DNA of 58,392 bases from the NCBI GenBank assembly GCA_027484655.1, contig JAIXSM010000073.1:1-58392 (forward strand), in the 5' to 3' direction. A program made the position numbers and the translations under genes. Numbering within the stretch: position 1 is the stretch's first letter; each line of letters begins with the position of its first letter. The notes below the pieces were generated by a model that made no database searches, had not been told where the DNA came from, and was given only the letters and a program-made list of their open reading frames with translations. The stretch is from Hyphomicrobiales bacterium (GTDB taxonomy: Bacteria > Pseudomonadota > Alphaproteobacteria > Rhizobiales > Beijerinckiaceae). This document shows positions 16,733 to 24,302 of the stretch, one piece after another.

Positions 16733-18481
16733 ATGACGGCCGAGGCGGCAACCAACGCAACCGTACCCGATATCCTGGAGCAGCTCGACGGAGACTTCGC
16801 TGCGATGGCTGCCGCCTTCGGCAATAGCGCCTTTGCCTTGTGGGTCGGCTCGGGAATATCGTTTGGCCGTGCGCCGGATCTCGGCATGATCGCGGCGCGC
16901 GCCATTGAATTTCTGCGCGTGAAGGCCAACAATCCTCCAACCCAAGCGCTCTTCGAGCCGGCGCTGCGCGCGGCGATCACAGCGAGCCGGACTGCTATAG
17001 CCGCCGCCGAACCGTACTTTGCGACGCCATTCGTCAATTGGCCCGACGAGGTCAGACAGCCTATCATTCGTGGCCTATGGAATCGCTATTCGGATCTCCT
17101 GAATGTCCGGATTCAGAATACAGAAGAGGATTACATACTCTGGGATGCCGTCGATGTCCGCGACGCCTTCAGCAATCCCCCACCACCGGGATGCGCCCAT
17201 TTCTGCATCGCGATCCTAGTTCTAGAGGGCGTTCTGCGCGAGATAGCTTCGGCGAATTGGGATGGATTCATCGAGGCGGCCGTCGAGCAACTGGCAGGCG
17301 GCCTCGCCGGCAACCTTCAGGTTGTCGTCGACCCCGCGCATTTACGCGACCAGCCCGGCAAGGGGCGCTTGATCAAATTTCATGGTTGCATTGTCCATGC
17401 AACGCAGGATGAGGCTGCCTATCGCAAGTTTCTCGTGGGCAGCACGACCCAGATCAATGCGTGGCCACACCATCAGTTCTACGCTGCTATTCGTAACGAG
17501 GTGGTGTCGCTGGCCACCAATCATCGTGCGCTTATGACAGGCCTATCACTACAGGATGGAAACCTGCAGGCGGCGTTCAATGTCGCGCGTCAGGCCAATC
17601 CATGGCCTTGGCCCTGTATGCCGCAGGCTCATGTCTTCTGCGAGGGCGAGATCGGGGATGGTCAGCGTCTGATGCTTCAGACCGTCTATTCTGGAAGCTA
17701 CAACAATGCGATTGAGGAGATCGAGAAGAGCGCGCTGCTAGTCGCTTGGGGCGAACAAGTCCTGCTTGCGCTAGTGTTTAAGGTCCTTGCCGACAAGTTC
17801 GCCGCATCAATTGACATTGCGCTCCACGGACGAGAACTCGCCAACGACCGCGCCGTCATTACAGCAGCGCTGAACCGGCTCCGCGATGCCGCTGCGGCCC
17901 ACGCGACCGGCGATCGGACCGTCTTTGTTGCTCGGGCCATCTCCTGCTGGTCGCGTCTCCTCAGTCTCTTTCGGACCGGCACGCTCCCCACGCGGCCGGC
18001 TGGTTATGAAATGCTCACCAGCGGGACGGTCGGCAGCGTCGGCCAGGACCAGAACGCAAGAGTCGCCTGCCTTGGGGAACTCGGCGTGGCGCTTGCACTG
18101 CTCCAACAAGGTGTTGACGAGGACCGCTGGACGCTGGCTCCGCCCGTCAATGACCAGCTGGCATCGGGAGCCGTTGCCGGCACCGGGCTTTGGGATGGCG
18201 CACCGTCCCGTCCGATTTTCTTCGCACGTTCCGCTGGCACGGCGATCGAACTTCAAAAGGCCGGCGCGTTCGCCAATGACAACTCGATCGTGATACATGT
18301 AGATGCGACATGGCATGAACTGCAGGAGGCAAGCGTTGGTGAAAGCCCTCGCAAGGTCAGCAGAAGCCCAGGTCGGAATGGCACCATTGGGACGCATCAT
18401 GTGAGCTTAGCGAGGATGCTTGCCAACGAGACGACCGCGGAGGGCCTCAGTGCCCGCTTCGTATCGGAGCTTGCGCTGTGA
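16733..18481 (+). CDS. SIR2-domain protein, predicted NADase effector of a Lamassu/ABC-3C-like system
   Basis: A 582-residue protein. The N-terminal half is a SIR2 fold: GSGIS at 39-43 (NAD-binding loop), ANWDGFIE with Asn175 (the position of the catalytic Asn in defence SIR2 domains), KFHG with His217 (general base) and GLSLQDGN at 270-277. All key positions are present, so NAD hydrolysis is plausible. Residues about 290-582 have no family I recognise. In Lamassu/ABC-3C systems the effector's C-terminal half docks on the SMC protein, so that role is possible here. There is no signal peptide or membrane segment. The start at ATG 16733 was chosen because an upstream extension is low-complexity. 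The stop overlaps the next start (GTGA). The SIR2 assignment is firm; the abortive-infection role is inference. Confidence 0.85.
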   Translation: MTAEAATNATVPDILEQLDGDFAAMAAAFGNSAFALWVGSGISFGRAPDLGMIAARAIEFLRVKANNPPTQALFEPALRAAITASRTAIAAAEPYFATPFVNWPDEVRQPIIRGLWNRYSDLLNVRIQNTEEDYILWDAVDVRDAFSNPPPPGCAHFCIAILVLEGVLREIASANWDGFIEAAVEQLAGGLAGNLQVVVDPAHLRDQPGKGRLIKFHGCIVHATQDEAAYRKFLVGSTTQINAWPHHQFYAAIRNEVVSLATNHRALMTGLSLQDGNLQAAFNVARQANPWPWPCMPQAHVFCEGEIGDGQRLMLQTVYSGSYNNAIEEIEKSALLVAWGEQVLLALVFKVLADKFAASIDIALHGRELANDRAVITAALNRLRDAAAAHATGDRTVFVARAISCWSRLLSLFRTGTLPTRPAGYEMLTSGTVGSVGQDQNARVACLGELGVALALLQQGVDEDRWTLAPPVNDQLASGAVAGTGLWDGAPSRPIFFARSAGTAIELQKAGAFANDNSIVIHVDATWHELQEASVGESPRKVSRSPGRNGTIGTHHVSLARMLANETTAEGLSARFVSELAL

Positions 18482-19101
18482 GCGCGCTTCTTGTTCGCGG
18501 TCTCGTTAAGCGCTTGCAGGCGGCGGGCTACAAAGCGCTTGAGACGCCGTTTCGCGTTGCATCAGTCGATTTTGACTTCACCGCCGCAATGCTCGGGGTT
18601 GGCGGCCGCGCGCTGGATTTGATATTGATAGTCGACACCGCAACCGGCGACTTTGGCGACCGCGATGCTGTACTTGTGCGCCAGCGGATCGAGTCGCTCA
18701 GCCGCGCGCTGGATGTGACGCAATCGCGCTATCTGCTGACTGTGATACTCGCGGGCGCGAGCCTTGCGACGTTGGTGGACGGGCTGTCGCCGATCTGCCG
18801 CGTGCTCAGCATTGAGAGCGCGGCGCTGCAACCTGACGGACAATCCGTGGACGCCGTCGCCCGGGAAGCGCTCGACGATCACATCCGTCTTTTGCTGCCG
18901 CTTGACCTGCTCAATGACGAAGCGGCCGTAGCGACAGCTCCGACTGACCCAATCGCTGAGCTTCTGGCCGCGTTGCCGTCTAAAGTCGATGACGCCCTAT
19001 GGACAAGCATCGCCGAGGCCTCGGCGCGGGGCGAAGCGGCAGTGACGCGGGCCTTGGGCAAGCGGCTTGGCGAAGCTCTCAAGGTCGAGGGTACCCCATG
19101 A
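18478..19101 (+). CDS. Small middle component of the SIR2/SMC system, unknown fold
   Basis: A 207-residue protein starting at a GTG that overlaps the SIR2 stop and ending in an ATGA overlap with the SMC gene, so the three proteins are almost certainly made in fixed ratio. The N-terminal half has an alpha/beta look (RVASVDFDFTAAML, then ALDLILIVDTATGD, then YLLTVILAG); the C-terminal third is helical and acidic to neutral. I recognise no catalytic motif. The size and place match the small middle gene of three-gene Lamassu/Ddm (LmuC/DdmB-like) and ABC three-component operons, proteins that bridge effector and ATPase. The assignment rests on context, not on visible homology. Confidence 0.75.
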   Translation: MSALLVRGLVKRLQAAGYKALETPFRVASVDFDFTAAMLGVGGRALDLILIVDTATGDFGDRDAVLVRQRIESLSRALDVTQSRYLLTVILAGASLATLVDGLSPICRVLSIESAALQPDGQSVDAVAREALDDHIRLLLPLDLLNDEAAVATAPTDPIAELLAALPSKVDDALWTSIAEASARGEAAVTRALGKRLGEALKVEGTP

Positions 19102-21530
19102 CCGAGGCAAGGTTGCAGTCGCTCGACATCACCAATTTCCGGAGCATTCGCGGCTCAGTGCACGCGCCGCTCGACGCCAAAGTGGTCCTCATCCATGGAG
19201 AGAATGGAGCGGGCAAGACGAGCTTGCTGTCGGCGATCGAACTCGCGCTAACCGGCCGCGTGATCGCGCTGGAGCGCGCTGATCCAGGCTATGCTCACCA
19301 GTTGCTTCAGCGCGGCGCGCCTACGGGCAGCGTCAAACTGAAGGCCACGGGGCTGCCTGACCGCAACAATTTCGAGACGCTGTTGACTCCGGGCGGTTTC
19401 ACGACACCGGCGATGCTCCCTGCCGATCTCACCAGCTTCTTCAGCGAGCGCTGCTATCTGCCGCAGGCGCTGTTAGGCCAGTTGCTACAGATCTATCAGG
19501 ATTCGGACTCAGCTCCGGATTCGCCACTCGCCCGTTTCGTGACTGAGTTATTGGGCCTCGATCGGCTCGATGCTATCGAGACTGGGCTTGAGGCGGTCGC
19601 CGACCTCCGCAATCTTCGCAAAACGACAGCAGTCTATCCGCAGGTGGAGAGTGAGAAGCAACGTCTTGATCGCCAGATCAGCGATCATCAACAGGCGCGA
19701 GCTGCGGCCCAACGTGCGCTAACCGCAGCGCTCGCGGAGATGAACGCCGCCTGGGTCGTGCTTGGCCAGAGCACGCAGCTCGCAGAGGAGGACATCGCGG
19801 GCCTTGTTGAGCGCCTTGGGCACTCGTTGGAAGAGACCGCCGCCGCGCCGCTGGTCGACCAGAAGCGAACGATCGCCTCGATGCGCCGTAGCGCGGCCGA
19901 AGGCGGTGGCACCGAGGCAGCCGACGAGGCCGGCCTTGCCGCAGCGCATAACGCCGCCACAGAGCGCCTTGCCCGCTGGTCTGACGAACATCGCGCTGCA
20001 CTGATGCGCGTGGCCGAACGAGCAGCGAAACTCCTTCCCAATCTGGTCGCGTCGCCAAGCGATGCGAAGGCTTGGCATGATGAGGTCGCTGGGCAACTGA
20101 CCGAGGCCCTGCGCCAAGCGCGCGCAAGGTCGGAACGTGCGAGCACAGATGCCGCGCGCAAGATCACGCTGGCGGCGGAACTCGAAGTAGAGCGTAAAAA
20201 TCTTGCGACGCTCGACGCAGAGATCGCGCGCATTTCGGAAAATGCCGGGTCGCTCGCCGAAATCTTATCGGAGGTCAGCGCGTTTCTGACCAACGATATC
20301 TGCCCAGTTTGCGACCGCAATTACGCCGACCTCGATAAGGGGTCGCTCGTTGACCATGTTCACACAAAAGTCGGCCAGCTGTCCGGCTCTGCCGAGCGCC
20401 TGCTCGCGCTTGGTAGAAACCGTTCGACCCAGCTGGAGCAGGTCGATCGGCTCGTGCGCGAAGACGCAATGCTCGTTGCGCGCGCGCTGAAGTCGGAAGA
20501 AGCCGCCGATCTGCAGCGCCGCACCAGTGAGCTCGAAGGCGTTGTTGCTGAGATCGCACGGCTTGCCGCGCCCATAGCGCTATGGACAGAGATGGCGGCA
20601 GCTGAAGCTAAGGCTCGGCGTGCGCTTAGCGAGCATCAGGTCCGCAACACCTCGCGCGCCTCCATCGGTGCAATGCTCCGCAACATGGCTTCCGCACTAG
20701 GACTTGAGGTTTTGGACCCGTTGCGGCCGGTCAACGACATCATGGTAGACCTCGACAAGCTCATCGATAAGCAGCTCGCAGACCTGAATGCGAAGGGCGC
20801 TGCCCGCCGGGCCATCGTTGATATGCGGAGTCAGGCGGAGATGCAGCTCACTCGCCGCAGGAATCTGGATTCCCTGATTGCCCAGGATCAGGCGCAGCAG
20901 CGTCTTCACGATGCCGCGCTGAAGCGCGCGGCCGCTATCCGTATCGATGGGCAGGTCATCAAGAGCACGGTTGAGGCGGTGCGTGCACGCATCATTGTCC
21001 GCGAATTCAATGATCGACTCAACCGGCTGTGGCGCGACTTGTTCATCCGGCTCGCGCCTACCGAACCTTTTGTTCCGGCATTTCAAATTCCGACCGAAGC
21101 CACCCAGAAGCTGAAACCGAAGCTGGTGACGCGTCACCGATTAGGCGGTTCGGGCGGTACGCCCGGTGCCATGCTGAGTGCCGGCAACCTCAACACCGCC
21201 GCGTTGACGCTGTTTATTGCGCTGCACCTCACGGTTACGCCGCAGCTACCCTGGCTGATTCTTGATGACCCGGTGCAGTCGATGGACGATGTCCACATCG
21301 CCCATTTCGCTGCGCTGTTGCGCACGTTGTCAAAGGAACATAACCGCCAGGTGATTGTTGCTGTCCACGATCGCCAGTTGTTCGAGTACTTGCGGCTCGA
21401 ACTTAGCCCTGCCTTCGAAGACGACAGCCTGCTCACGCTAGAGCTAACTCGTAACAGCACGCGCGACACCGATCTGCTGCCTAAATGGTTCCGCTATAAA
21501 AAGGAGGCTGTCTTGCGCTTTGCCGCCTGA
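19098..21530 (+). CDS. SMC/Rad50-like ATPase with zinc-hook motif (LmuB/ABC-3C-like)
   Basis: An 810-residue protein with split ABC ATPase halves. The N-lobe begins RLQSLDITNFRSIRG and has Walker A GENGAGKT (34-41). Long Ala/Arg/Glu-rich coiled coils (about 190-390 and 410-640) flank a CPVC zinc-hook-like motif (402-405). The C-lobe has the signature region MLSAGNLNTAALTL, Walker B LILDDP (720-725) and a His switch region VIVAVHD. The organisation is that of Rad50/SMC and of Lamassu LmuB proteins that sense DNA ends or unusual DNA. No nuclease domain is fused and no Mre11 gene is adjacent, which argues against a repair complex. Its ATG overlaps the middle gene's stop. The role as sensor of the SIR2 effector is inferred. 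Confidence 0.87.
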   Translation: MTEARLQSLDITNFRSIRGSVHAPLDAKVVLIHGENGAGKTSLLSAIELALTGRVIALERADPGYAHQLLQRGAPTGSVKLKATGLPDRNNFETLLTPGGFTTPAMLPADLTSFFSERCYLPQALLGQLLQIYQDSDSAPDSPLARFVTELLGLDRLDAIETGLEAVADLRNLRKTTAVYPQVESEKQRLDRQISDHQQARAAAQRALTAALAEMNAAWVVLGQSTQLAEEDIAGLVERLGHSLEETAAAPLVDQKRTIASMRRSAAEGGGTEAADEAGLAAAHNAATERLARWSDEHRAALMRVAERAAKLLPNLVASPSDAKAWHDEVAGQLTEALRQARARSERASTDAARKITLAAELEVERKNLATLDAEIARISENAGSLAEILSEVSAFLTNDICPVCDRNYADLDKGSLVDHVHTKVGQLSGSAERLLALGRNRSTQLEQVDRLVREDAMLVARALKSEEAADLQRRTSELEGVVAEIARLAAPIALWTEMAAAEAKARRALSEHQVRNTSRASIGAMLRNMASALGLEVLDPLRPVNDIMVDLDKLIDKQLADLNAKGAARRAIVDMRSQAEMQLTRRRNLDSLIAQDQAQQRLHDAALKRAAAIRIDGQVIKSTVEAVRARIIVREFNDRLNRLWRDLFIRLAPTEPFVPAFQIPTEATQKLKPKLVTRHRLGGSGGTPGAMLSAGNLNTAALTLFIALHLTVTPQLPWLILDDPVQSMDDVHIAHFAALLRTLSKEHNRQVIVAVHDRQLFEYLRLELSPAFEDDSLLTLELTRNSTRDTDLLPKWFRYKKEAVLRFAA

Positions 21531-22141
21531 AGGGCGACGTCAAAGCCAAAGCATCACGTTCTCCAAGCGCTCTCGATCTATGTCGAATGACCAGTAGTTC
21601 GGCGTCGCGGCATTCTCTTCGAAAATGGTCTTTCCTTCTGATTGCCCATGTTCATAACTAGGCTCTGCTCGGGTTGTGGTCCTGTTTGGGCCGAGTGGCG
21701 AACTAGTCGGGGGGCAGCTGGCCAAGGCTGATGTGAGGCCGGCGAGTGCTTTCTGCCCCATCAACTTGTACGGAGGTATTTTCTCCGTGTGTAAGCTAGT
21801 ACCTTCTTTTTTGCCCGGCGTAGGGTGCTGGGGGCCTTGGTCCGATGGGGGGCGGGGGTGTTTATGGTCGGGACGGGCACGGCATCGCTGAAACAGCAGC
21901 ACACGTGCAGACCGCAAATGGCGCTGGCGAAAAGCGGCGATACCCTTATGACGAACCCGCCTACCGTTCGGTCATCAGCCGTGCTGGAGCCATAAACACT
22001 GGCCAAGGCCTGCCCCTGCCATCGGTCTGATTCTGTGTTTGGCAAACAGGCAGCGGGACCACAGCGGGACCATGGGGAAATTCAAGACACGACCGTTCGC
22101 TGCAATCCAATCATAAGACACTGATTAAATTCAATAATTTA
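21531..22141. other. Right terminal region of the element, no supported gene
   Basis: About 610 bp between the SMC gene and the tRNA-Gly repeat. A 125-codon minus-strand frame (21540-21917) ends in a readable stretch (NYWSFDIDRERLENVMLW), but its remainder is low-complexity and it has no family match by eye, so I do not call it. The last 90 bp hold two GGGACCA repeats. Composition is less GC-rich than the neighbouring chromosome near 22090-22142. Confidence 0.4.
22055..22072. promoter_or_regulatory. Right-end integrase arm-type sites
   Basis: Two direct GGGACCA copies start at 22055 and 22066, spaced 11 bp, 70-87 bp inside the right attachment repeat. They repeat the motif and spacing found five times near the integrase start at the left end. 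Sharing between the two ends, and so far apart, supports integrase binding rather than local regulation. Binding is inferred. Confidence 0.6.
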
Positions 22142-22185
22142 TGGAGCGGGTACCGGGAATCGAACCCGGGTATTCAGCTTGGAAG
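22142..22185 (-). repeat. Right attachment site within tRNA-Gly
   Basis: This is the 44-bp partner of 2118-2161. The two copies are identical from the anticodon loop through the start of the variable region and through the T-loop; differences are confined to five stem positions. The crossover therefore most likely lies in the anticodon-side identical block (about 22169-22185). Confidence 0.9.
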
Positions 22186-22216
22186 GCTGCTGCTCTACCA
22201 TTGAGCTACACCCGCA
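22142..22216 (-). tRNA. tRNA-Gly (anticodon TCC), probably a host-element chimera
   Basis: The minus strand folds as a full tRNA: acceptor GCGGGTG with TACCCGC, D-stem GCTC/GAGC, anticodon loop CTTCCAA (anticodon TCC), T-stem CCGGG/CCCGG around TTCGATT, and an encoded CCA. Position 7-66 is a G-U wobble. The displaced 3' half at 2118-2161 would give G-C there. The gene is therefore likely made of the host's 5' half joined to a 3' half supplied by the element on insertion. It is the attachment site of the 20-kb element. Confidence 0.95.
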
Positions 22217-22754
22217 TCGGGGAGTGATATGCACTGACTCGGGGCCGGATTCAATGGGGCTGGGGACAAGCTTGAGACGGCCTCTCGCGCCCGTGATGTG
22301 AAGCCCACGCATGACCGCTGGCCCCCGGATCGCCTGCGGCGTCCGGGGAAGTGGAAGAGAGGCGCGTCCGGGGACGTGACGAAGTGGCGCCCCGCCGCCT
22401 CCACATTCCCGGGGCGGGCGCAGCCCGAACCCGGGATCCAGCTCTCTGACACAGGCGCATGTTTCACCGTCATCCGCGCCCCCTCCCCGTCCCCGTCCCC
22501 GTCCCCGAGCTTGACCCGGGGATTGACCCGGGGATTGATCCGGGATCCAGACTCGCAGCTCCTCGTCTGGATGCCGACCTTCGTCGGCATGACGCTGTGG
22601 AGACATGTGCGCTCTCTGGACCGCGGGCGTCCTCGCCCGCTAGATAGCGCCAGTGCGCGCTGGCCCCCGGATCGCCTGCAGCGTCCGGGGATGTGGGGAG
22701 AGTGCGCGCGAGGACGCGCGTGGTCCAGTTTGGCGCGCATCCGACGGCACCCCC
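22217..22754. repeat. REP-like palindromic repeats and short tandem repeats
   Basis: No gene is supported. Two copies of a 26-bp palindrome lie at 22323-22348 and 22665-22690; each starts CCCCGGATCGCC and ends GGGG. Copies also occur at 58123-58146 and 58232-58257. A second motif, GGACCGCGGGCGTCCTCGC, occurs at 22618 and, in variants, at 53422, 58015 and (inverted) 58277. Four CCCCGT units (about 22485-22507) are followed by about three 12-bp TTGACCCGGGGA units (22511-22546). These look like chromosomal intergenic repeats, not part of the element. Confidence 0.75.
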
Positions 22755-24137
22755 TCACGCCCGCGTGAGGCGATCAAACCGGCGCACAAGCAGCCAAGCG
22801 TACACGATGAGCGACACGGTGAGCCCCATCCACACGCCGGTGGTGGACAGGCCCAGCGGAAAGGCGAAAATCCACGCCGCAGAAAATCCCACCAGCCAGA
22901 AGCTGATTGCAGCGTACAGCAGCGGCGCACGGGTGTCGTTGAGGCCGCGAAGGGCGCCGGAGGCCACCGTCTGCAGCCCGTCGAACACGAAGAAGGTGCT
23001 GGCCACCAGCAGCAGCGTGGCGGCCAGGGTCGCGGCCTCCGGTGCAGAGCCCGGCCCCAGAAACGCAAGCGGAATCAGGTCGCGGGTGAGAACGATCAGA
23101 ATCGTCATCGCGACCATGAACGCCAGCCCGAGCCATATGGCGATGAAGCCCGCGCGCCGCGCCGCCGCCATGTCCCCGCGCCCCAGCGCCTGACCGACGC
23201 GAACTGTCGCAGCCATGGAGACGCCGAACGGCGCCATGAAGATGATGGAGGCGATCTGCAGCGCGATCTGATGCGCAGCAAGTTCTGTGACGCCGATCAC
23301 GCCGACGATGAAAGAGGAGGCGCTGAAGAGCCCGTATTCCAGAAAGAACGTCACGGAGATCGGCGCCCCGAGCTTCAACATGCTCCCCATCACCGACCAA
23401 TCCCATGTCCACACGCCCGCCAGCGGCTGATAGCGCCGGAACGGTGGTTGCGTGGCCGCGACCCACAACGCGGCGGCGCACATGCCGATGTTGACGATGG
23501 TTGTCGCGAGCCCAGCGCCAAGAACGTCGAGCGCCGGCAAGCCGAACGCGCCGTAGATCAGCGCGTAGGCGAGCACCCCGTTCACAGGCACGGCGGCGAG
23601 CATGATGCGCAACGCCGGCTCAGGGCGGTTCACCGCGCCCATAAAACCGCGAATGGCGATGAAAGCCCATCCGGGCGCAAGGCTCCATGCGAGGCCCTGG
23701 AGATAGCGCGCCGCTTGCCGCGCCGCTCCCTCCTCCTGCCCGAGGAGAAGCAGCATCTCGTAGCCCCAGAACTGGCTCATAGTCAGCGGCAAGCTGGCGA
23801 GCGCGCTGATCCAAAGGCCCGCGCGCAAGGCCGCGCGCACGCCGCGGGGATCGCGAGCGCCAAAAGCTTGCGCCGCCATGGGCGCAACCGCGGACACAAG
23901 CCCCGCGCCAACAACGAACGCCCCGAAAAGAATGGCGTGCGCAAGCGACGCCGCCGCCATGACGTCCGCGCCAAGGCGGCCAAGCAAGGCGAGATCGGTG
24001 GTCATCATGGCGATCTGCCCAAGTTGGGTCAGCGCCATGGGCCACGCGAGGCGCGCGGTGTCGATGATTTCGAGGCGCAGCGAATGGGGCGCGGGCAGCG
24101 GCGCGGGGGCGACGGCGCGCATGGGAGCATCGATCAT
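22755..24137 (-). CDS. MATE family efflux transporter (NorM-like)
   Basis: A 460-residue membrane protein with about 12 hydrophobic segments arranged as two MATE halves. Motifs include TARLAWPMALTQLGQIAM at the start of helix 1, followed by MTTDLALLGRLG, and in the second half KLGAPISVTFFLEYGLFS and AAHQIALQIASIIFMAPFG. NorM-type MATE proteins expel cationic drugs and dyes in exchange for sodium ions or protons across the inner membrane; the substrate here is unknown. The gene is transcribed alone towards the repeat region and divergently from manC. Confidence 0.95.
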   Translation of the reverse strand: MIDAPMRAVAPAPLPAPHSLRLEIIDTARLAWPMALTQLGQIAMMTTDLALLGRLGADVMAAASLAHAILFGAFVVGAGLVSAVAPMAAQAFGARDPRGVRAALRAGLWISALASLPLTMSQFWGYEMLLLLGQEEGAARQAARYLQGLAWSLAPGWAFIAIRGFMGAVNRPEPALRIMLAAVPVNGVLAYALIYGAFGLPALDVLGAGLATTIVNIGMCAAALWVAATQPPFRRYQPLAGVWTWDWSVMGSMLKLGAPISVTFFLEYGLFSASSFIVGVIGVTELAAHQIALQIASIIFMAPFGVSMAATVRVGQALGRGDMAAARRAGFIAIWLGLAFMVAMTILIVLTRDLIPLAFLGPGSAPEAATLAATLLLVASTFFVFDGLQTVASGALRGLNDTRAPLLYAAISFWLVGFSAAWIFAFPLGLSTTGVWMGLTVSLIVYAWLLVRRFDRLTRA

Positions 24138-24302
24138 CCGCGCGTTCTAGCCCAAACAGGCGCCGTTGGCGTGACAATCGTTCCGCGCGGCTGCGTCAAA
24201 CTCGCATCGCCGCAGTCAAGCGGCGCCTCCGACCGGTTCGCGCGCTTGTGCGCAGCCCAGCTGCGCTTTAGTGAGGATGGGCGTGATCGAGAGGAGCATC
24301 CC

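Larger units (their letters stand above)
2118..22185. mobile_element. P4-like integrative element with defence cargo, inserted at tRNA-Gly
   Basis: The element is bounded by 44-bp direct repeats at 2118-2161 and 22142-22185, 20,024 bp apart; the right one lies inside a tRNA-Gly gene. Just inside the left repeat is a tyrosine integrase gene, followed by an AlpA-like regulator, a primase-polymerase and a D5/P4-type helicase, the usual core of P4-like satellites and related integrative elements. No capsid, tail or conjugation genes are seen, so any transfer would need a helper. The remainder is type I restriction-modification, McrBC and a SIR2/SMC three-gene set, almost all on the plus strand. 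Integration is supported directly by the repeats; present mobility is inferred. Confidence 0.9.

Noticed and set aside
16733-21530. Reading the SMC protein as an SbcC/Rad50 repair protein
   Set aside because: No SbcD/Mre11 nuclease gene is adjacent and the gene is translationally coupled to a SIR2 protein inside a defence cluster.
21540-21917. 125-codon minus-strand frame near the right end of the element
   Set aside because: There is no ribosome-binding site, family motif or consistent composition, apart from a plausible 18-residue tail.
22485-22546. CRISPR array
   Set aside because: The 6-bp and 12-bp units are contiguous tandem repeats without spacers; no cas genes are in the window.
22653-24302. 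Upstream extension of the manC frame across the MATE gene
   Set aside because: ManC starts MATILPVIMCGGSGT at 24303; the extension is charged low-complexity sequence antisense to a well-supported MATE transporter.
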